44,501 nt of DNA from Sedimentitalea xiamensis. GTDB taxonomy: Bacteria; Pseudomonadota; Alphaproteobacteria; Rhodobacterales; Rhodobacteraceae. Below the pieces are notes generated by a model. It was not told the origin of the DNA. It made no database searches and saw only the letters and a program-made list of their open reading frames with translations. This document shows, piece after piece, positions 1-9,094 of the stretch. Both the position numbers and the translations under genes were made by a program. The stretch spans positions 1-44,501 of the forward strand of contig NZ_JASNJE010000035.1 in NCBI RefSeq assembly GCF_030164465.1. Direction: 5' to 3'. The number at the start of each line of letters is the position of its first letter. Positions within the stretch are counted from its first letter, which is position 1.

Positions 1-321
1 GATGAAGCGGCTACCACCGCCGGAGCCATGTCGGGTCCAGGATGAACCGTATCAGGCTGCCTGGTCAGTCATTGATGGCCCGAGACTTCGACCGCCAGGT
101 CGCGGAACCACAGGTCCGCATCGCCGCGCCTGGACTACCCGTCACCGTGGCCGCAGAGCAAATCCGTCCGGAGAAAGGGGAAGCCCGCCTCGCAGCCGGG
201 TTGTGCAATAAGGTCCAATTGCAGGGCAAATCGAACTTGCAGGTCTCTCGGGCTTGTCTGCGAGACTGGCATCGCGAAAGCGAAGGATTGACACAAGTTC
301 CTCCAGTGACCTAATGGCGCG
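1..321. other. Left edge, no supported gene
   Basis: This stretch before the first clear gene contains short open frames on both strands, but none has a convincing ribosome binding site, domain or codon bias. One plus frame from about position 42 gives a short peptide with a DFDRQVAE-like segment that could be debris from the flank of an insertion sequence. I cannot confirm that from sequence alone. No terminal inverted repeat or tRNA was seen. Confidence 0.3.
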
Positions 322-1851
322 ATGACTCCATCACCGGACAAGTCAGGCGCTGCTCCGCTCTGGCTCTTGCTGCTGCTTCAGGCGGGGATTTCCGCGGCCG
401 GTCTCGTTGTCGAGATCGTCGCGGGCCGGATGATCGCGCCCTATGTCGGAATGAGCCTCTACACCTGGACCTCGATCATCGCCGTCGTGCTTGCGGGGTT
501 CTCGGTCGGTCACTGGTGGGGGGGACGTCTTGCGGTGCTGGAAAGCGGCCCGGCGTTGCGGCGTGCCGGTTGGATCATGATCGCGGCCGCTGTCTTCACG
601 GCCGCCGCGACGCTCGTGCTTCGCATTGCCGCCGAGCCGGTACTCGGATCGATCACCAATCCGCTGGCGGCCATCACGATGATTGCCGCGCTCGCCTTTT
701 TTCTCCCATCCCTGTTCGCAGGGGTGCCGGCGCCGGTTCTGGCCGTTGTTGCGATGCGGCACACCACCCAGTCCGAGCGCGCGCTTGGTGCGATGTTCGC
801 CGCCGGCGCTGCGGGAGCGATCGTCGGAACGCTCCTCGCGGGATTTCTGTTCGTCTCTTGGCTCGGGTCGGTAGGCACCCTGACCGTCATCGCCTTGTTC
901 TACACGCTCGCCGCGACGCTCTGCTTCAGGCTGGGTGGGCTTGCCGGGCGACAGATTCTCCTGGCGGTGGCCGCCGCCACTGTCGCACTGCTCGCCGGGC
1001 TGCGAGCGCTTGCACTTCCTTCCGTCTGCGATGTGGAAAGCAGCTACTATTGCATCCGAACTGTCCCGCTGGCGGACGATCCGAACGCGCCCGTGAACCT
1101 CATGGTCATCGACCACCTTGCCCACGGTATCAACGCGCGCGAAGCGCCCAGGGTGATGTTCACCGATCATACCGCCATGCTCGACGCCTTGCCGCGGATG
1201 CGCATGGGCCGGGACGACTTCACCTCGTTTCACATCGGCGGCGGGTCCTATTCGGTTCCCAGAGCATGGGCGGACCGGGGGGCCTCGACGATCATGGTCG
1301 CAGAGATCGATCCATCCGTGACCCGCGTGGCCATGCGGGATTTCTGGTTCGACCCGGAGACCGCGGCGGTTACGCACAAGGATGGCCGTGTTGCGCTCCG
1401 CGAAAGCGGCCGTGCATTTGATGTCATCGTCGGCGATGCCTTCACCGATATCGCGGTTCCGGCGCACCTGGTCACCGAGGAGTTCTTCCGGCTTGTGGCG
1501 GAGCGCCTGGAAAAGGGCGGAGTCTTCGCGATGAATGTCATCGACAACGTGGACCGTCTCGACGCGCTCGCGGCCCTGGTTGTCACGTTGAGCAACGTAT
1601 TTCCCAGTGTCGAGGTCTGGACGGAAGCGCGCGGTCCCGAACCCGGTGAGCGCCGCGTCTTCGTGCTGCTCGCAGGCGATGCCGCCAGCCCTGTTTCGGA
1701 GATCGCGGCCAGAACGCCCGAACCCAAGCGATTTGCCGCGCTGGAACAGGGATTTCTGGATGACATCATAGCGCGAACCGGCGCCCGCGTGCTGACCGAT
1801 GACCATGCTCCGATCGATCGGCTCATGGGGCTCGGTCCGTTGCTGGATTGA
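322..1851 (+). CDS. Membrane-anchored spermidine-synthase-like protein (fused MFS/spermidine synthase type)
   Basis: A 509-residue protein with two parts. The N-terminal ~230 residues are a run of hydrophobic segments that look like about seven or eight membrane helices. The C-terminal half is a class I SAM-dependent methyltransferase-like fold of the spermidine synthase family, with a glycine-rich FHIGGGSY segment, an acidic EID that would hold the aminopropyl donor, and a VGDAFTD motif. Proteins of this fused architecture are common in bacteria, but their reaction is mostly unproven; polyamine synthesis is only one possibility. The start ATG at 322 has a weak Shine-Dalgarno. It stands alone on the plus strand: the next gene (AraC) converges on it with a ~200 bp gap. 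Family assignment is firm, substrate is not. Confidence 0.85.
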   Translation: MTPSPDKSGAAPLWLLLLLQAGISAAGLVVEIVAGRMIAPYVGMSLYTWTSIIAVVLAGFSVGHWWGGRLAVLESGPALRRAGWIMIAAAVFTAAATLVLRIAAEPVLGSITNPLAAITMIAALAFFLPSLFAGVPAPVLAVVAMRHTTQSERALGAMFAAGAAGAIVGTLLAGFLFVSWLGSVGTLTVIALFYTLAATLCFRLGGLAGRQILLAVAAATVALLAGLRALALPSVCDVESSYYCIRTVPLADDPNAPVNLMVIDHLAHGINAREAPRVMFTDHTAMLDALPRMRMGRDDFTSFHIGGGSYSVPRAWADRGASTIMVAEIDPSVTRVAMRDFWFDPETAAVTHKDGRVALRESGRAFDVIVGDAFTDIAVPAHLVTEEFFRLVAERLEKGGVFAMNVIDNVDRLDALAALVVTLSNVFPSVEVWTEARGPEPGERRVFVLLAGDAASPVSEIAARTPEPKRFAALEQGFLDDIIARTGARVLTDDHAPIDRLMGLGPLLD

Positions 1852-2055
1852 TCCACAAGAGCGCTCTGCACAGGGTTGATGTCGTGAAAAGTCACGGAGC
1901 TGATGCAGCCGGCCAGAATATGCAGATCCTTGACATCTGCGCACCGGTCGCGAACTGGCGAATTGTGGGACAGCCTGCCAGTGGATTCGGGAAAGCGGTG
2001 CATCGTGCCGACAGGTATCCGAACTGCTTCATGACGCATTGAGGCCGGCGATTGC

Positions 2056-2928
2056 CTATGGCCAGGCAGCAAACGACTGGAATTCGACGTTGGGTTTCTT
2101 GCTGAACGATCTCCGGAACGCGCCCGGGTTCTGCCCGGTCTCGCGCTGGAAGAAACGGGTGAAATACGCGGGGTCCGCAAAGCCCAATCGGAAGGCCACC
2201 TGCGAAACCGGCATGCCAGTGTTGGCCAGCAGTTCCATGGCGTCGCGCACCAGCAAGCGGTGCAGGTAGGCGCGTGGCGACAGCCCCGTGGCCCGCTTGA
2301 CCGCTGAACCCAGGCGGTTGCGGCTGACCTTCAGGTCGCGGGCGTAATCGTCGACAAGCCGGTGATCGCGCACGCGCTGGGCGGCCAGCAGGACAAATCG
2401 TTCGGACAGGCCCTGCGGTGCGCCGCCGAGGTGGACGAGATCCTTGCGCGCCATCCGCCAGATCTGCAACACAAGCAGCGCGAGATAGTTCGCTGCGGCG
2501 ATGTCGGCGCCCGGATCGGTGCCCTGACGTTCACTGGCAAAGCCCGCGAGAAGATCGGTCATCGCGCCAAGCGCGTCGGTCGGAAGCTCCAGGTTCTGTG
2601 ACAGTGTGCGCTGCATCTGGTCGCCGATGGGTGTCACCGGCAGCACCTGCAGCAGCGTCGTTTCCGGGATCGAGACCAGCGTTCCGCGCGCCCCGATCTC
2701 GACGATCAGGTCGCGCCTCTCTCCGTCGGCCCACCACAGAATGCGGGGCCCCGCATGTTCGGGCGTCGCGTCGCCAGGCCCTTGGAGGCGCGCTGTGCCG
2801 TACTCCAGCCACAGAAGATGCGAGGTGCGCGGCGCCAGGGTAAATGCGATGCGCGACAGCGGGCTGCGGATCCGGTGCAGTCCGGTGGCCGGCCGGCGCG
2901 AGGCGATAGGTCTGTGGGTGATGGGCAT
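2056..2928 (-). CDS. AraC-family transcriptional regulator
   Basis: A 290-residue protein. The last ~100 residues carry the two helix-turn-helix units typical of AraC/XylS: a first helix pair around LVDDYARDLKVSRNRL and the conserved GFADPAYFTRFFQRETG stretch followed by PGAFRRS. The N-terminal ~180 residues are a cupin-like effector domain, with no recognisable ligand signature. It is transcribed away from the livJ-like gene at 3112, with 183 bp between the two starts. It is therefore the obvious candidate activator of the transport/aldehyde dehydrogenase operon. A 9-bp inverted repeat in the shared gap, one arm overlapping this gene's start codon, is a possible operator. Regulator class is certain; the target and inducer are inferred from position. 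Confidence 0.9.
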   Translation of the reverse strand: MPITHRPIASRRPATGLHRIRSPLSRIAFTLAPRTSHLLWLEYGTARLQGPGDATPEHAGPRILWWADGERRDLIVEIGARGTLVSIPETTLLQVLPVTPIGDQMQRTLSQNLELPTDALGAMTDLLAGFASERQGTDPGADIAAANYLALLVLQIWRMARKDLVHLGGAPQGLSERFVLLAAQRVRDHRLVDDYARDLKVSRNRLGSAVKRATGLSPRAYLHRLLVRDAMELLANTGMPVSQVAFRLGFADPAYFTRFFQRETGQNPGAFRRSFSKKPNVEFQSFAAWP

Positions 2929-2993
2929 GGCGGAGCGATGCTGGGATAAAACCCGCCAAGTTTCAAGCGTAGGTGCAAGAAATGGCTCCGCCA
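2928..2993. promoter_or_regulatory. Inverted repeat in the AraC/livJ divergent promoter
   Basis: TGGCGGAGC at 2928-2936 is exactly mirrored by GCTCCGCCA at 2985-2993, with 48 bp between the arms. The left arm touches the araC-type start codon. AraC-family proteins often bind separated half-sites, sometimes with looping, but they usually prefer direct repeats, so this is a suggestion only. Confidence 0.25.
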
Positions 2994-3111
2994 GTGCATT
3001 TATGCCGATGCCATTGGGGCGCTACGATCTGATCTGACCCCGCGAGCCGCACCGGATGGCGGGGCCGGGGAGACAATGGGCCGGCGGAGACCGGCCGAAA
3101 GGGAGGAACTC

Positions 3112-4329
3112 ATGATTGGCATTACGCGGCGCACATCCCTGCGCGCGCTTTCTCTCGGTATGGTGTCTGCGGCGGCGATGACCGCCGGCATGGCCGCCGC
3201 TCAGGACGACACGGTGACCATCGGCTATGCCGTGGCGCGGACCGGCCCCAACGCGACCGGCGCCGGCATCACGACGATCCCGAACTACGAGCTTTGGGTC
3301 GATACGGTGAACAAGGCGGGCGGCCTAGCAATGCCCGATGGTTCGCGGCGGATGATCGAGGTCGTGGAATACGACAACCGTTCGGCAAACGAAGACATCG
3401 TTCGTTCGATCGAACGGCTTGCGACGCAGGACGAGGTCGACCTGATCCTGCCGCCCTGGGGCACCGGCTCCAACCTGGCCATCGCGCCGCTGATGGCTCG
3501 ATTCGGCTATCCGCAGATGGCTGTGACCGCGGTGACCGACAAGGCCCCGGAATTCGCGGAACGCTGGGACCGCAGTTTCTGGATGCTGGGCGGCGGGCAT
3601 GACTACGCGACAGGCCTTGTCGAGGTGTTGTCGGCGGCCCGCGACGCGGGCAGGATCAACGACAAGGTCGCCGTCGTCTCCGTCGCGGACGGTTTCGGCA
3701 TCGACCTGATCAACGGCGCGCGCCCCGCCTTCGAGGAGGCGGGGTTCGAACTGGTCTACGATGAGACCTACCCGCTGGGCACCTCGGATTTCGCCGCCAT
3801 CATGAACGGGGCGCAGGACTCGGGGGCGGACAGCTTCGTCGCTTTCTCCTATCCGCCCGGCTCTTTCGGGATGACCAAGACGGCGCAGTCGATGAACTAC
3901 AATCCCAAGGTGTTCTACATCTCGGTTGGCGGTGCCTTTCCGATCTATCCCGGCGTCGCGGACGGCAAGGCCGAGGGCGTCATGGCCATCGGCGGCGTGA
4001 ACGCCGACAGCCCGACGATCCAGGACTATTTCCAGCGCCACACTGCCTTTGTCGGCAACCCGCCGGACAGCTGGGCCTCGGCGATCACCTATGCCTCGCT
4101 CGAAATGCTGGCGCAGGCAATCGAGCGCGTGGGCCTGGATCACGCCGCGCTGGCCAAGGAACTTTCGACCGGCGTCTTCGACACGGTCGTGGGCGAGGTC
4201 AGGCTGGAGAACAACCAGCTGCGCGACCTGTGGTGGGTCGGCCAGTGGCAGGGCGGATCGTTCCGTGCCGTGAACCCGGCCGACAAGGAGGGCGCCTCCG
4301 AACCCGTCATTCCCAAGCCGGAATGGTGA
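3112..4329 (+). CDS. ABC transporter substrate-binding protein, branched-chain amino acid (HAAT) type
   Basis: A 405-residue periplasmic ligand-binding protein of the LivJ/amide-binding family. The ATG at 3112 is chosen over an upstream in-frame alternative because it follows a clear AGGAGG-like site. The N-terminus is an export signal ending near AAAQDD; it contains TRRTSLR, so Tat export is possible, although a Sec signal would look similar. The mature part starts with VTIGYAVARTGPNA, the usual first strand and ligand loop of this family. It heads a run of livH, livM, livG and livF homologues, so it delivers the substrate of that ABC importer. The substrate need not be an amino acid: relatives bind aromatic and keto acids. 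The downstream aldehyde dehydrogenase and ThDP enzyme favour a 2-oxo or aromatic acid, which is an inference. Confidence 0.9.
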   Translation: MIGITRRTSLRALSLGMVSAAAMTAGMAAAQDDTVTIGYAVARTGPNATGAGITTIPNYELWVDTVNKAGGLAMPDGSRRMIEVVEYDNRSANEDIVRSIERLATQDEVDLILPPWGTGSNLAIAPLMARFGYPQMAVTAVTDKAPEFAERWDRSFWMLGGGHDYATGLVEVLSAARDAGRINDKVAVVSVADGFGIDLINGARPAFEEAGFELVYDETYPLGTSDFAAIMNGAQDSGADSFVAFSYPPGSFGMTKTAQSMNYNPKVFYISVGGAFPIYPGVADGKAEGVMAIGGVNADSPTIQDYFQRHTAFVGNPPDSWASAITYASLEMLAQAIERVGLDHAALAKELSTGVFDTVVGEVRLENNQLRDLWWVGQWQGGSFRAVNPADKEGASEPVIPKPEW

Positions 4330-4338
4330 TCCGAGGAT

Positions 4339-4359
4339 CCGCGCCGCTTGTCGGCGCGG
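4339..4359 (+). terminator. Hairpin between binding-protein gene and permease gene
   Basis: CCGCGCCG and CGGCGCGG form an 8-bp perfect stem with a five-base CTTGT loop, ten bases after the livJ-like stop codon. No T-run follows, so full termination is unlikely. In binding-protein operons such intercistronic hairpins commonly protect the upstream mRNA or cause partial termination, giving more binding protein than permease. That role is inferred. Confidence 0.45.
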
Positions 4360-4389
4360 GCCAAGTCCGAACCGCCTGAAGGTATCCCG

Positions 4390-5259
4390 ATGCTCACGAC
4401 GACTGTCATCCTCGGCCTCGTGCTGGGCGGCACCTATGCGCTGCTCGCGCTGGGGCTGACATTGCAATACGGGATAGCCCGTATCATGAACCTGGCCTAC
4501 GGCGAGCTGACGCTGCTTTCTGCCTTCGTGGTCGTGGCCCTGTTCCAGGGGCTGGGACTGTCTCCACTGTTGACCCTGCCGCTGGTGGCGGCGGGCGGCT
4601 ACGGGATCGGTTGGCTGCTATACGCGGTAATGATGCGGCCGCTGGTGGCGCGCTCGCAGGGCCGCGGGCGGCTCGAGGTCGACAGCATCCTCGCCACCTT
4701 CGGCCTGCTGTTCCTGATCCAGGGCGGGCTGCTGCTGGCCTTCGGGGCCAATTTCACCTCGATTTCCTACCTCGATCGCGGCGTGACCGTGCTGGGCGTG
4801 TCGGTCGCGCTGAACCGGCTGATCGCCTTCGGCATCTGCGTCGTGGTGGGCGCGGCGCTGGTCGTGGCTCTGAAAACGACGCGCTGGGGGCTGATCATGC
4901 GCGCGGTGGCGCTGACACCGGGTTCGGCGCCGCTGGTCGGTATCGATGTGAATCGCGCGGCGCGACAGGGCTTTGCGCTCGGTTCGGCGCTGGCGGCGGT
5001 GGCGGGGGCGTCGATCTCGATGTATCAGACCTTTTCGGCCACGGCCGGTGTCGTTTTTACCATGAAGGCGCTGGTGATCGTCATCATGGGCGGCGTCGGC
5101 AACGTGCCGGGCGCGCTGGCCGCCGGCTTCGGCCTGGGCCTGATCGAGACCTTTGTCGCCACCGCCATCGACCCCGGCCTGACACTGGCCGCGACCTTCG
5201 CGATCTTCCTGCTGGTGCTGCTATGGCGCCCGCAGGGCCTGTTCGGAGCGCGCCGTTGA
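4390..5259 (+). CDS. HAAT ABC transporter inner-membrane permease, LivH type
   Basis: A 289-residue integral membrane protein of the LivH family, almost entirely hydrophobic with about eight membrane segments. Recognisable stretches are GLTLQYGIARIMNLAYGEL near the N-terminus, typical of LivH, and the coupling region with VGIDVNRAARQGFALGSALAAVAG. The ATG at 4390 is preferred to an upstream TTG because it follows GAAGG and gives the normal family length. Its stop TGA overlaps the ATG of the next permease gene by one base, implying translational coupling. It forms the transmembrane channel with the LivM-like protein. Confidence 0.92.
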   Translation: MLTTTVILGLVLGGTYALLALGLTLQYGIARIMNLAYGELTLLSAFVVVALFQGLGLSPLLTLPLVAAGGYGIGWLLYAVMMRPLVARSQGRGRLEVDSILATFGLLFLIQGGLLLAFGANFTSISYLDRGVTVLGVSVALNRLIAFGICVVVGAALVVALKTTRWGLIMRAVALTPGSAPLVGIDVNRAARQGFALGSALAAVAGASISMYQTFSATAGVVFTMKALVIVIMGGVGNVPGALAAGFGLGLIETFVATAIDPGLTLAATFAIFLLVLLWRPQGLFGARR

Positions 5260-6167
5260 TGCGCCTGATCCTGCCCCTGATCTGCCTTGCGGTATTGGCG
5301 GTCTTGCCGCTACACTTCTCGGATTACGGTCTGGGTCTGCTGATCGGAGCGGCGACCTATGTCACGCTCGCCTCGGCCTGGGCGCTCTTTTCGGGGCACA
5401 CGCATTACATCTCTCTGGCCACCGTCGCCTTCTACGGCGCCGGCGCCTATACCGTCGCCGTGCTGAATGAGGTGCTGCCCTATCCGGCCATTCTGCTCTG
5501 CGCCGCCGTGATCGGCGGGACGCTGGCGTTGATCGTCGGCCTTTCGACGCTGCGGCTGCGGGGTGTCTACTTCGTCATCTTCAGCTTTGGGCTGGCCGAA
5601 CTGATCCGCCAGCTCATCACCTGGTACGAGGTCAATGTCACCGGCACACTGGGCCGCTACATCTTTCTCGATATCACCACGCGGCAGATCTACTGGCAGA
5701 TGCTGGCGCTTGGCGCCGCGACCATCGCGTTGACCGCCTGGATCATGCGCGCGCGCCTGGGCCTTGCCTTGCGGGTGATCGGCGACGACGAAACGGTGGC
5801 CGCGCATTCCGGCGTCAACCTTGCGCGGGTGAAGCTGATCGCCTTCGTGCTGTCTTCGGTGATCCTGACGCTGGCCGGCGCGATCACCTCGCCGCGCTAC
5901 GTCTACGTCGAACCTTCGATCGTCTTCAATCCGACGGTCAGCTTCCTGACGGTCATCATGGCGCTGCTGGGCGGGGCGAACCGGCTGTGGGGTCCGGCCC
6001 TGGGGGCGGTGCCGCTGTTCCTGGTTTTCGAATTCCTGTCGTCGAATTTCCCGGACACCTACCCGATCTTCCTGGGCCTGTTGTTCATAGGCGTGGTCTT
6101 CGTGGTGCCCGACGGACTCATCTCGGCCGCCGAGAGGCTGACGCGGCGGGGGCAGGTGCGGGCATGA
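5259..6167 (+). CDS. HAAT ABC transporter inner-membrane permease, LivM type
   Basis: A 302-residue membrane protein of the LivM family. Family features are an early SLATVAFYGAGAYTVAVL segment, the LRGVYFVIFSFGLAELIRQ stretch, and the cytoplasmic coupling loop with ALRVIGDDETVAAHSGVN. The start ATG at 5259 overlaps the livH-type stop. The stop overlaps the ATG of the following ATPase gene. It pairs with the LivH-like protein to form the channel and contacts the LivG/LivF-type ATPases. Confidence 0.92.
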   Translation: MRLILPLICLAVLAVLPLHFSDYGLGLLIGAATYVTLASAWALFSGHTHYISLATVAFYGAGAYTVAVLNEVLPYPAILLCAAVIGGTLALIVGLSTLRLRGVYFVIFSFGLAELIRQLITWYEVNVTGTLGRYIFLDITTRQIYWQMLALGAATIALTAWIMRARLGLALRVIGDDETVAAHSGVNLARVKLIAFVLSSVILTLAGAITSPRYVYVEPSIVFNPTVSFLTVIMALLGGANRLWGPALGAVPLFLVFEFLSSNFPDTYPIFLGLLFIGVVFVVPDGLISAAERLTRRGQVRA

Positions 6168-6892
6168 GCTTTCTGCGGATCGACAGGGCGGTGAAGCAGT
6201 TCGGCGGCCTCAGGGCGGTGGACGAAGTGTCCTTCTCTCTACAGCGCGGAGAGATTGTCGGACTGCTGGGGCCGAACGGGTCCGGGAAGACGACGGTCAT
6301 CAACCTCGTGTCCGGCGCGCTCCCGGTCACATCGGGCGAGATATGGCTGGACGGGCGGCGGCTGACCGGTCTGCGCTGCGACCGCATCGCGCGGGCCGGG
6401 GTGGCGCGGACCTTTCAGCTGGTCCGCACGCTGCCGTCGCTCAGCCTGATGGAGAATGTCATGATCACGGCGGTCTTCGGCCGCAGCACGCATTGGGGCG
6501 AAAAGGCGCGCCGTGTCGCGGAGGACGCGCTCGCGACGGTGGGCCTCGCCGAACGTGCTTCGGCCGTCGCCGGCGATCTGACCTACATCGATCAGAAGCG
6601 GCTGGAACTGGCCCGCGCGCTGGCGGCCGAACCCGAGATCCTGCTGCTGGACGAATGGCTCGCGGGTCTGAACCCGACGGAACTGGCCGAGGGCGTTGCC
6701 CTGATCCGGCGGCTGCACGAAGGCGGGCTGACGATCCTGATGGTCGAACACATCATCGACGCGGTGCGTGCCCTGTGCCCGCGCGTGGTGGTGATGAACT
6801 CGGGGCGGCTCATCGCCGACGAGGCGACCGAAGCCGCGCTGTCCGACCCTGCCGTGGTCTCCGCCTACCTGGGAGGAGAGGTCGATGCTTGA
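6164..6892 (+). CDS. HAAT ABC transporter ATP-binding protein, LivG type
   Basis: A 242-residue ATPase. Walker A is GPNGSGKTT (residues 36-44). The Walker B region reads ILLLDEW, with Trp where Pro is usual, followed by LAGLNPTEL. The signature is the degenerate LTYIDQKRLELARAL that is usual for LivG rather than a canonical LSGGQ. The H-loop is in VEHIIDAV. The start overlaps the upstream permease stop by four bases, and its own stop overlaps the next ATG. It powers the importer from the cytoplasmic face as a heterodimer with the LivF-like protein. Confidence 0.92.
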   Translation: MSFLRIDRAVKQFGGLRAVDEVSFSLQRGEIVGLLGPNGSGKTTVINLVSGALPVTSGEIWLDGRRLTGLRCDRIARAGVARTFQLVRTLPSLSLMENVMITAVFGRSTHWGEKARRVAEDALATVGLAERASAVAGDLTYIDQKRLELARALAAEPEILLLDEWLAGLNPTELAEGVALIRRLHEGGLTILMVEHIIDAVRALCPRVVVMNSGRLIADEATEAALSDPAVVSAYLGGEVDA

Positions 6893-7607
6893 GGTCAAGG
6901 ACCTGACCGTCGCCTATGGCAAGCACGTCGCGCTGGACGGCGCCTCGCTGAACGTCGGGCAGGGGCGCATGGTGGCGATTCTCGGCGCGAACGGCGCGGG
7001 CAAGTCCTCGTTGCTGGGCGCCATCGGTGGCCCGGTGCGGCCCGTATCGGGCGACATCCTGTATCGGGGGCACTCATTGCTGACGCTGCCTGCGCACCGG
7101 CGGGTGGAGGAGGGCATCGCGCTCGTGCCCGAGGGCAGGGGCATCTTTCCCGCGCTTTCGGTCGAGGAAAACCTGTTGCTCGGCGCCATCCCTGACCGTG
7201 CGCGCCGGTCCGCGACCGAACGCATGGCGGAGGTCCTGGCGCTGTTTCCCAAGCTGGCCGAACGGCGGAGACAACTTGCGGGCACGATGTCGGGGGGCGA
7301 GCAACAGATGGTCGCCATCGGCCGCGCCCTGATGTCGAACCCCGACCTTTTGCTGCTGGACGAGCCGTCGCTGGGCCTGGCTCCCATTGTCGCCAAGGAA
7401 GTCTTTGCCGCGCTCTCGCGCATCCGTGCGACCGGTCTCACGATCCTGATCGTCGAGCAGAACGCGCGCGCCACGCTGGAGCTGGCCGATTTCGCCTATC
7501 TCATGGAGGTCGGCCGGATATCCGGTTCCGGCCCCGCTCACCAGATCAAGTCGGACCCCGCCGTGATCCGCGCCTTTCTGGGTGGCGCGCTGGCCGATAC
7601 CCGTTGA
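6885..7607 (+). CDS. HAAT ABC transporter ATP-binding protein, LivF type
   Basis: A 240-residue ATPase with Walker A GANGAGKSS, signature MSGGEQQMVAIGRAL and Walker B LLLLDEPSLGLAP, the standard LivF set. The ATG at 6885 lies inside the end of the LivG-like gene (8-bp overlap) and is preceded by a good GGGAGGAG site. It completes the five-gene importer and is followed after 12 bp by the aldehyde dehydrogenase gene, so transport and metabolism are probably co-transcribed. Confidence 0.93.
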   Translation: MLEVKDLTVAYGKHVALDGASLNVGQGRMVAILGANGAGKSSLLGAIGGPVRPVSGDILYRGHSLLTLPAHRRVEEGIALVPEGRGIFPALSVEENLLLGAIPDRARRSATERMAEVLALFPKLAERRRQLAGTMSGGEQQMVAIGRALMSNPDLLLLDEPSLGLAPIVAKEVFAALSRIRATGLTILIVEQNARATLELADFAYLMEVGRISGSGPAHQIKSDPAVIRAFLGGALADTR

Positions 7608-7619
7608 CAGGAGAACCGG

Positions 7620-9068
7620 ATGGAAAAGCTAAACCTCTACATCAATGGCGAATACGTCCCGGCCGAGGGAGGGCGCAGCTTTACCCGCGCGAACCCGGTT
7701 ACCGGCGATGACGTGACCGAGGCCGCGGCGGCCTCGCTTGGGGATGTGGCGCGCGCGGTCGATGCGGCGGCGGGCGCATTTGCCACCTGGTCGGTGACGC
7801 CGCCCGGAGAGCGGCGGCGAAAGCTGCTGGCGGCGGCGCAGAACCTCGACGCGCGGGCCGACGACATCGTGCAGGCGATGAAGGACGAGGTCGGCGCGAC
7901 CGAGGCCTGGGCGCGGTTCAACTGCATGCTGGCCGCCGACATGCTGGTCGAGGCCGCAGCCTTGACCACCCAGATCAAGGGCGAGGTGATCCCGTCGAAC
8001 CGTCCCGGCTCGACCGCGATGGCGATCCGGCAGCCGGCGGGCGTGGTGCTGGCCATGGCGCCCTGGAACGCGCCGGTGATCCTGGGCGTGCGCGCCATCG
8101 CGACGCCGCTGGCCTGCGGCAACACCGTGGTGATGAAGACCTCGGAGCTTTGCCCCCGCGTCCATGCCCTGATCGTCGAGGCGGTGGCCGAGGCGGGCCT
8201 GCCCGCGGGCGTGCTGAACGCCATCTCGAACGCGCCCGACGAGGCCGCTGACGTGGTCGCGGCGCTGATCGAACACCCGGCCGTGCGCCGCGTGAATTTC
8301 ACCGGATCGACCCGCGTGGGTCGCATGATCGGCGAGCTGGCCGGGCGCAATCTGAAACCCGCGCTGCTGGAACTGGGGGGCAAGGCTCCGATGATCGTGC
8401 TGGAGGACGCGGACATCGACGCCGCCGTCGCGGCGGCGGGGTTCGGCGCTTACATGAACCAGGGGCAGATCTGCATGTCGACCGAGCGGATCATCACCGT
8501 GGGCGAGGCCGGCGACCGGTTCGTCGAGGCGTTCCGTGCCAAGGTCGAAAGCCTCACCGCGGGCGACCCGCGCGAGGGGAACGCGCCGCTGGGTTCGCTC
8601 GTCAACCTCGCCGCCGCCGAGCGGATCGAGGACCTCATGGCGGACGCGCTTGACAAGGGCGCCACATTGATCGCGGGTGGCGGACGCGGCACAATGCTGA
8701 ATGCCGCCGCTCTTGACCAGGTCACCGCCGACATGCGCATCTATACCGAGGAAAGCTTTGGCCCCGTGGTCGCGATCATCCGCGCGGGCTCGGTCGATGA
8801 GGCTGTGCGCATCGCCAACGACAGCGAGTTCGGTCTGTCGGCGGCCGTCTTTGGCCGTGACACGATGAAGGCTCTCGAGGTCGCCAGGCGAATCGAGAGC
8901 GGCATCTGTCACGTCAACGGGCCGACCGTCCACGACGAGGCGCAGATGCCCTTCGGAGGGGTCAAGGCTTCGGGCTACGGCCGCTTCGGCGGAAACTGGG
9001 GGATCGCGGAATTCACCGAACTGCGCTGGATCACCTTGCAGGACGGCGATCTGCACTATCCAATCTGA
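7620..9068 (+). CDS. NAD(P)+-dependent aldehyde dehydrogenase, vanillin/salicylaldehyde dehydrogenase-like
   Basis: A 482-residue protein of the ALDH superfamily. The general base Glu251 (in LLELGGKAP) and the catalytic nucleophile Cys285 (in GQICMSTERI) have the usual 34-residue spacing, and the nucleotide-binding loop FTGSTRVGR is present. The C-terminal VHDEAQMPFGGVKASGYGRFGG is characteristic of the vanillin/salicylaldehyde/benzaldehyde dehydrogenase branch rather than betaine aldehyde dehydrogenase. An AGGAGA site precedes the ATG. It lies between two transport systems and upstream of a ThDP decarboxylase-like gene. The likely job is oxidation of the aldehyde formed by that enzyme to a carboxylic acid. 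The substrate is inferred. Confidence 0.9.
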   Translation: MEKLNLYINGEYVPAEGGRSFTRANPVTGDDVTEAAAASLGDVARAVDAAAGAFATWSVTPPGERRRKLLAAAQNLDARADDIVQAMKDEVGATEAWARFNCMLAADMLVEAAALTTQIKGEVIPSNRPGSTAMAIRQPAGVVLAMAPWNAPVILGVRAIATPLACGNTVVMKTSELCPRVHALIVEAVAEAGLPAGVLNAISNAPDEAADVVAALIEHPAVRRVNFTGSTRVGRMIGELAGRNLKPALLELGGKAPMIVLEDADIDAAVAAAGFGAYMNQGQICMSTERIITVGEAGDRFVEAFRAKVESLTAGDPREGNAPLGSLVNLAAAERIEDLMADALDKGATLIAGGGRGTMLNAAALDQVTADMRIYTEESFGPVVAIIRAGSVDEAVRIANDSEFGLSAAVFGRDTMKALEVARRIESGICHVNGPTVHDEAQMPFGGVKASGYGRFGGNWGIAEFTELRWITLQDGDLHYPI

Positions 9069-9094
9069 TCGGGCAACCAAGGGAGGAACGACCG

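Noticed and set aside
1858-1867. Palindrome AGAGCGCTCT after the first gene
   Set aside because: A 10-bp palindrome with no loop and no T-run is expected by chance in GC-rich DNA and does not look like a terminator.
7620-9068. Betaine aldehyde dehydrogenase partner for choline
   Set aside because: The C-terminal VHDEAQMPFGGVKASGYGRFGG pattern points to the vanillin/salicylaldehyde group, and the gene is in a different operon from the choline transporter.
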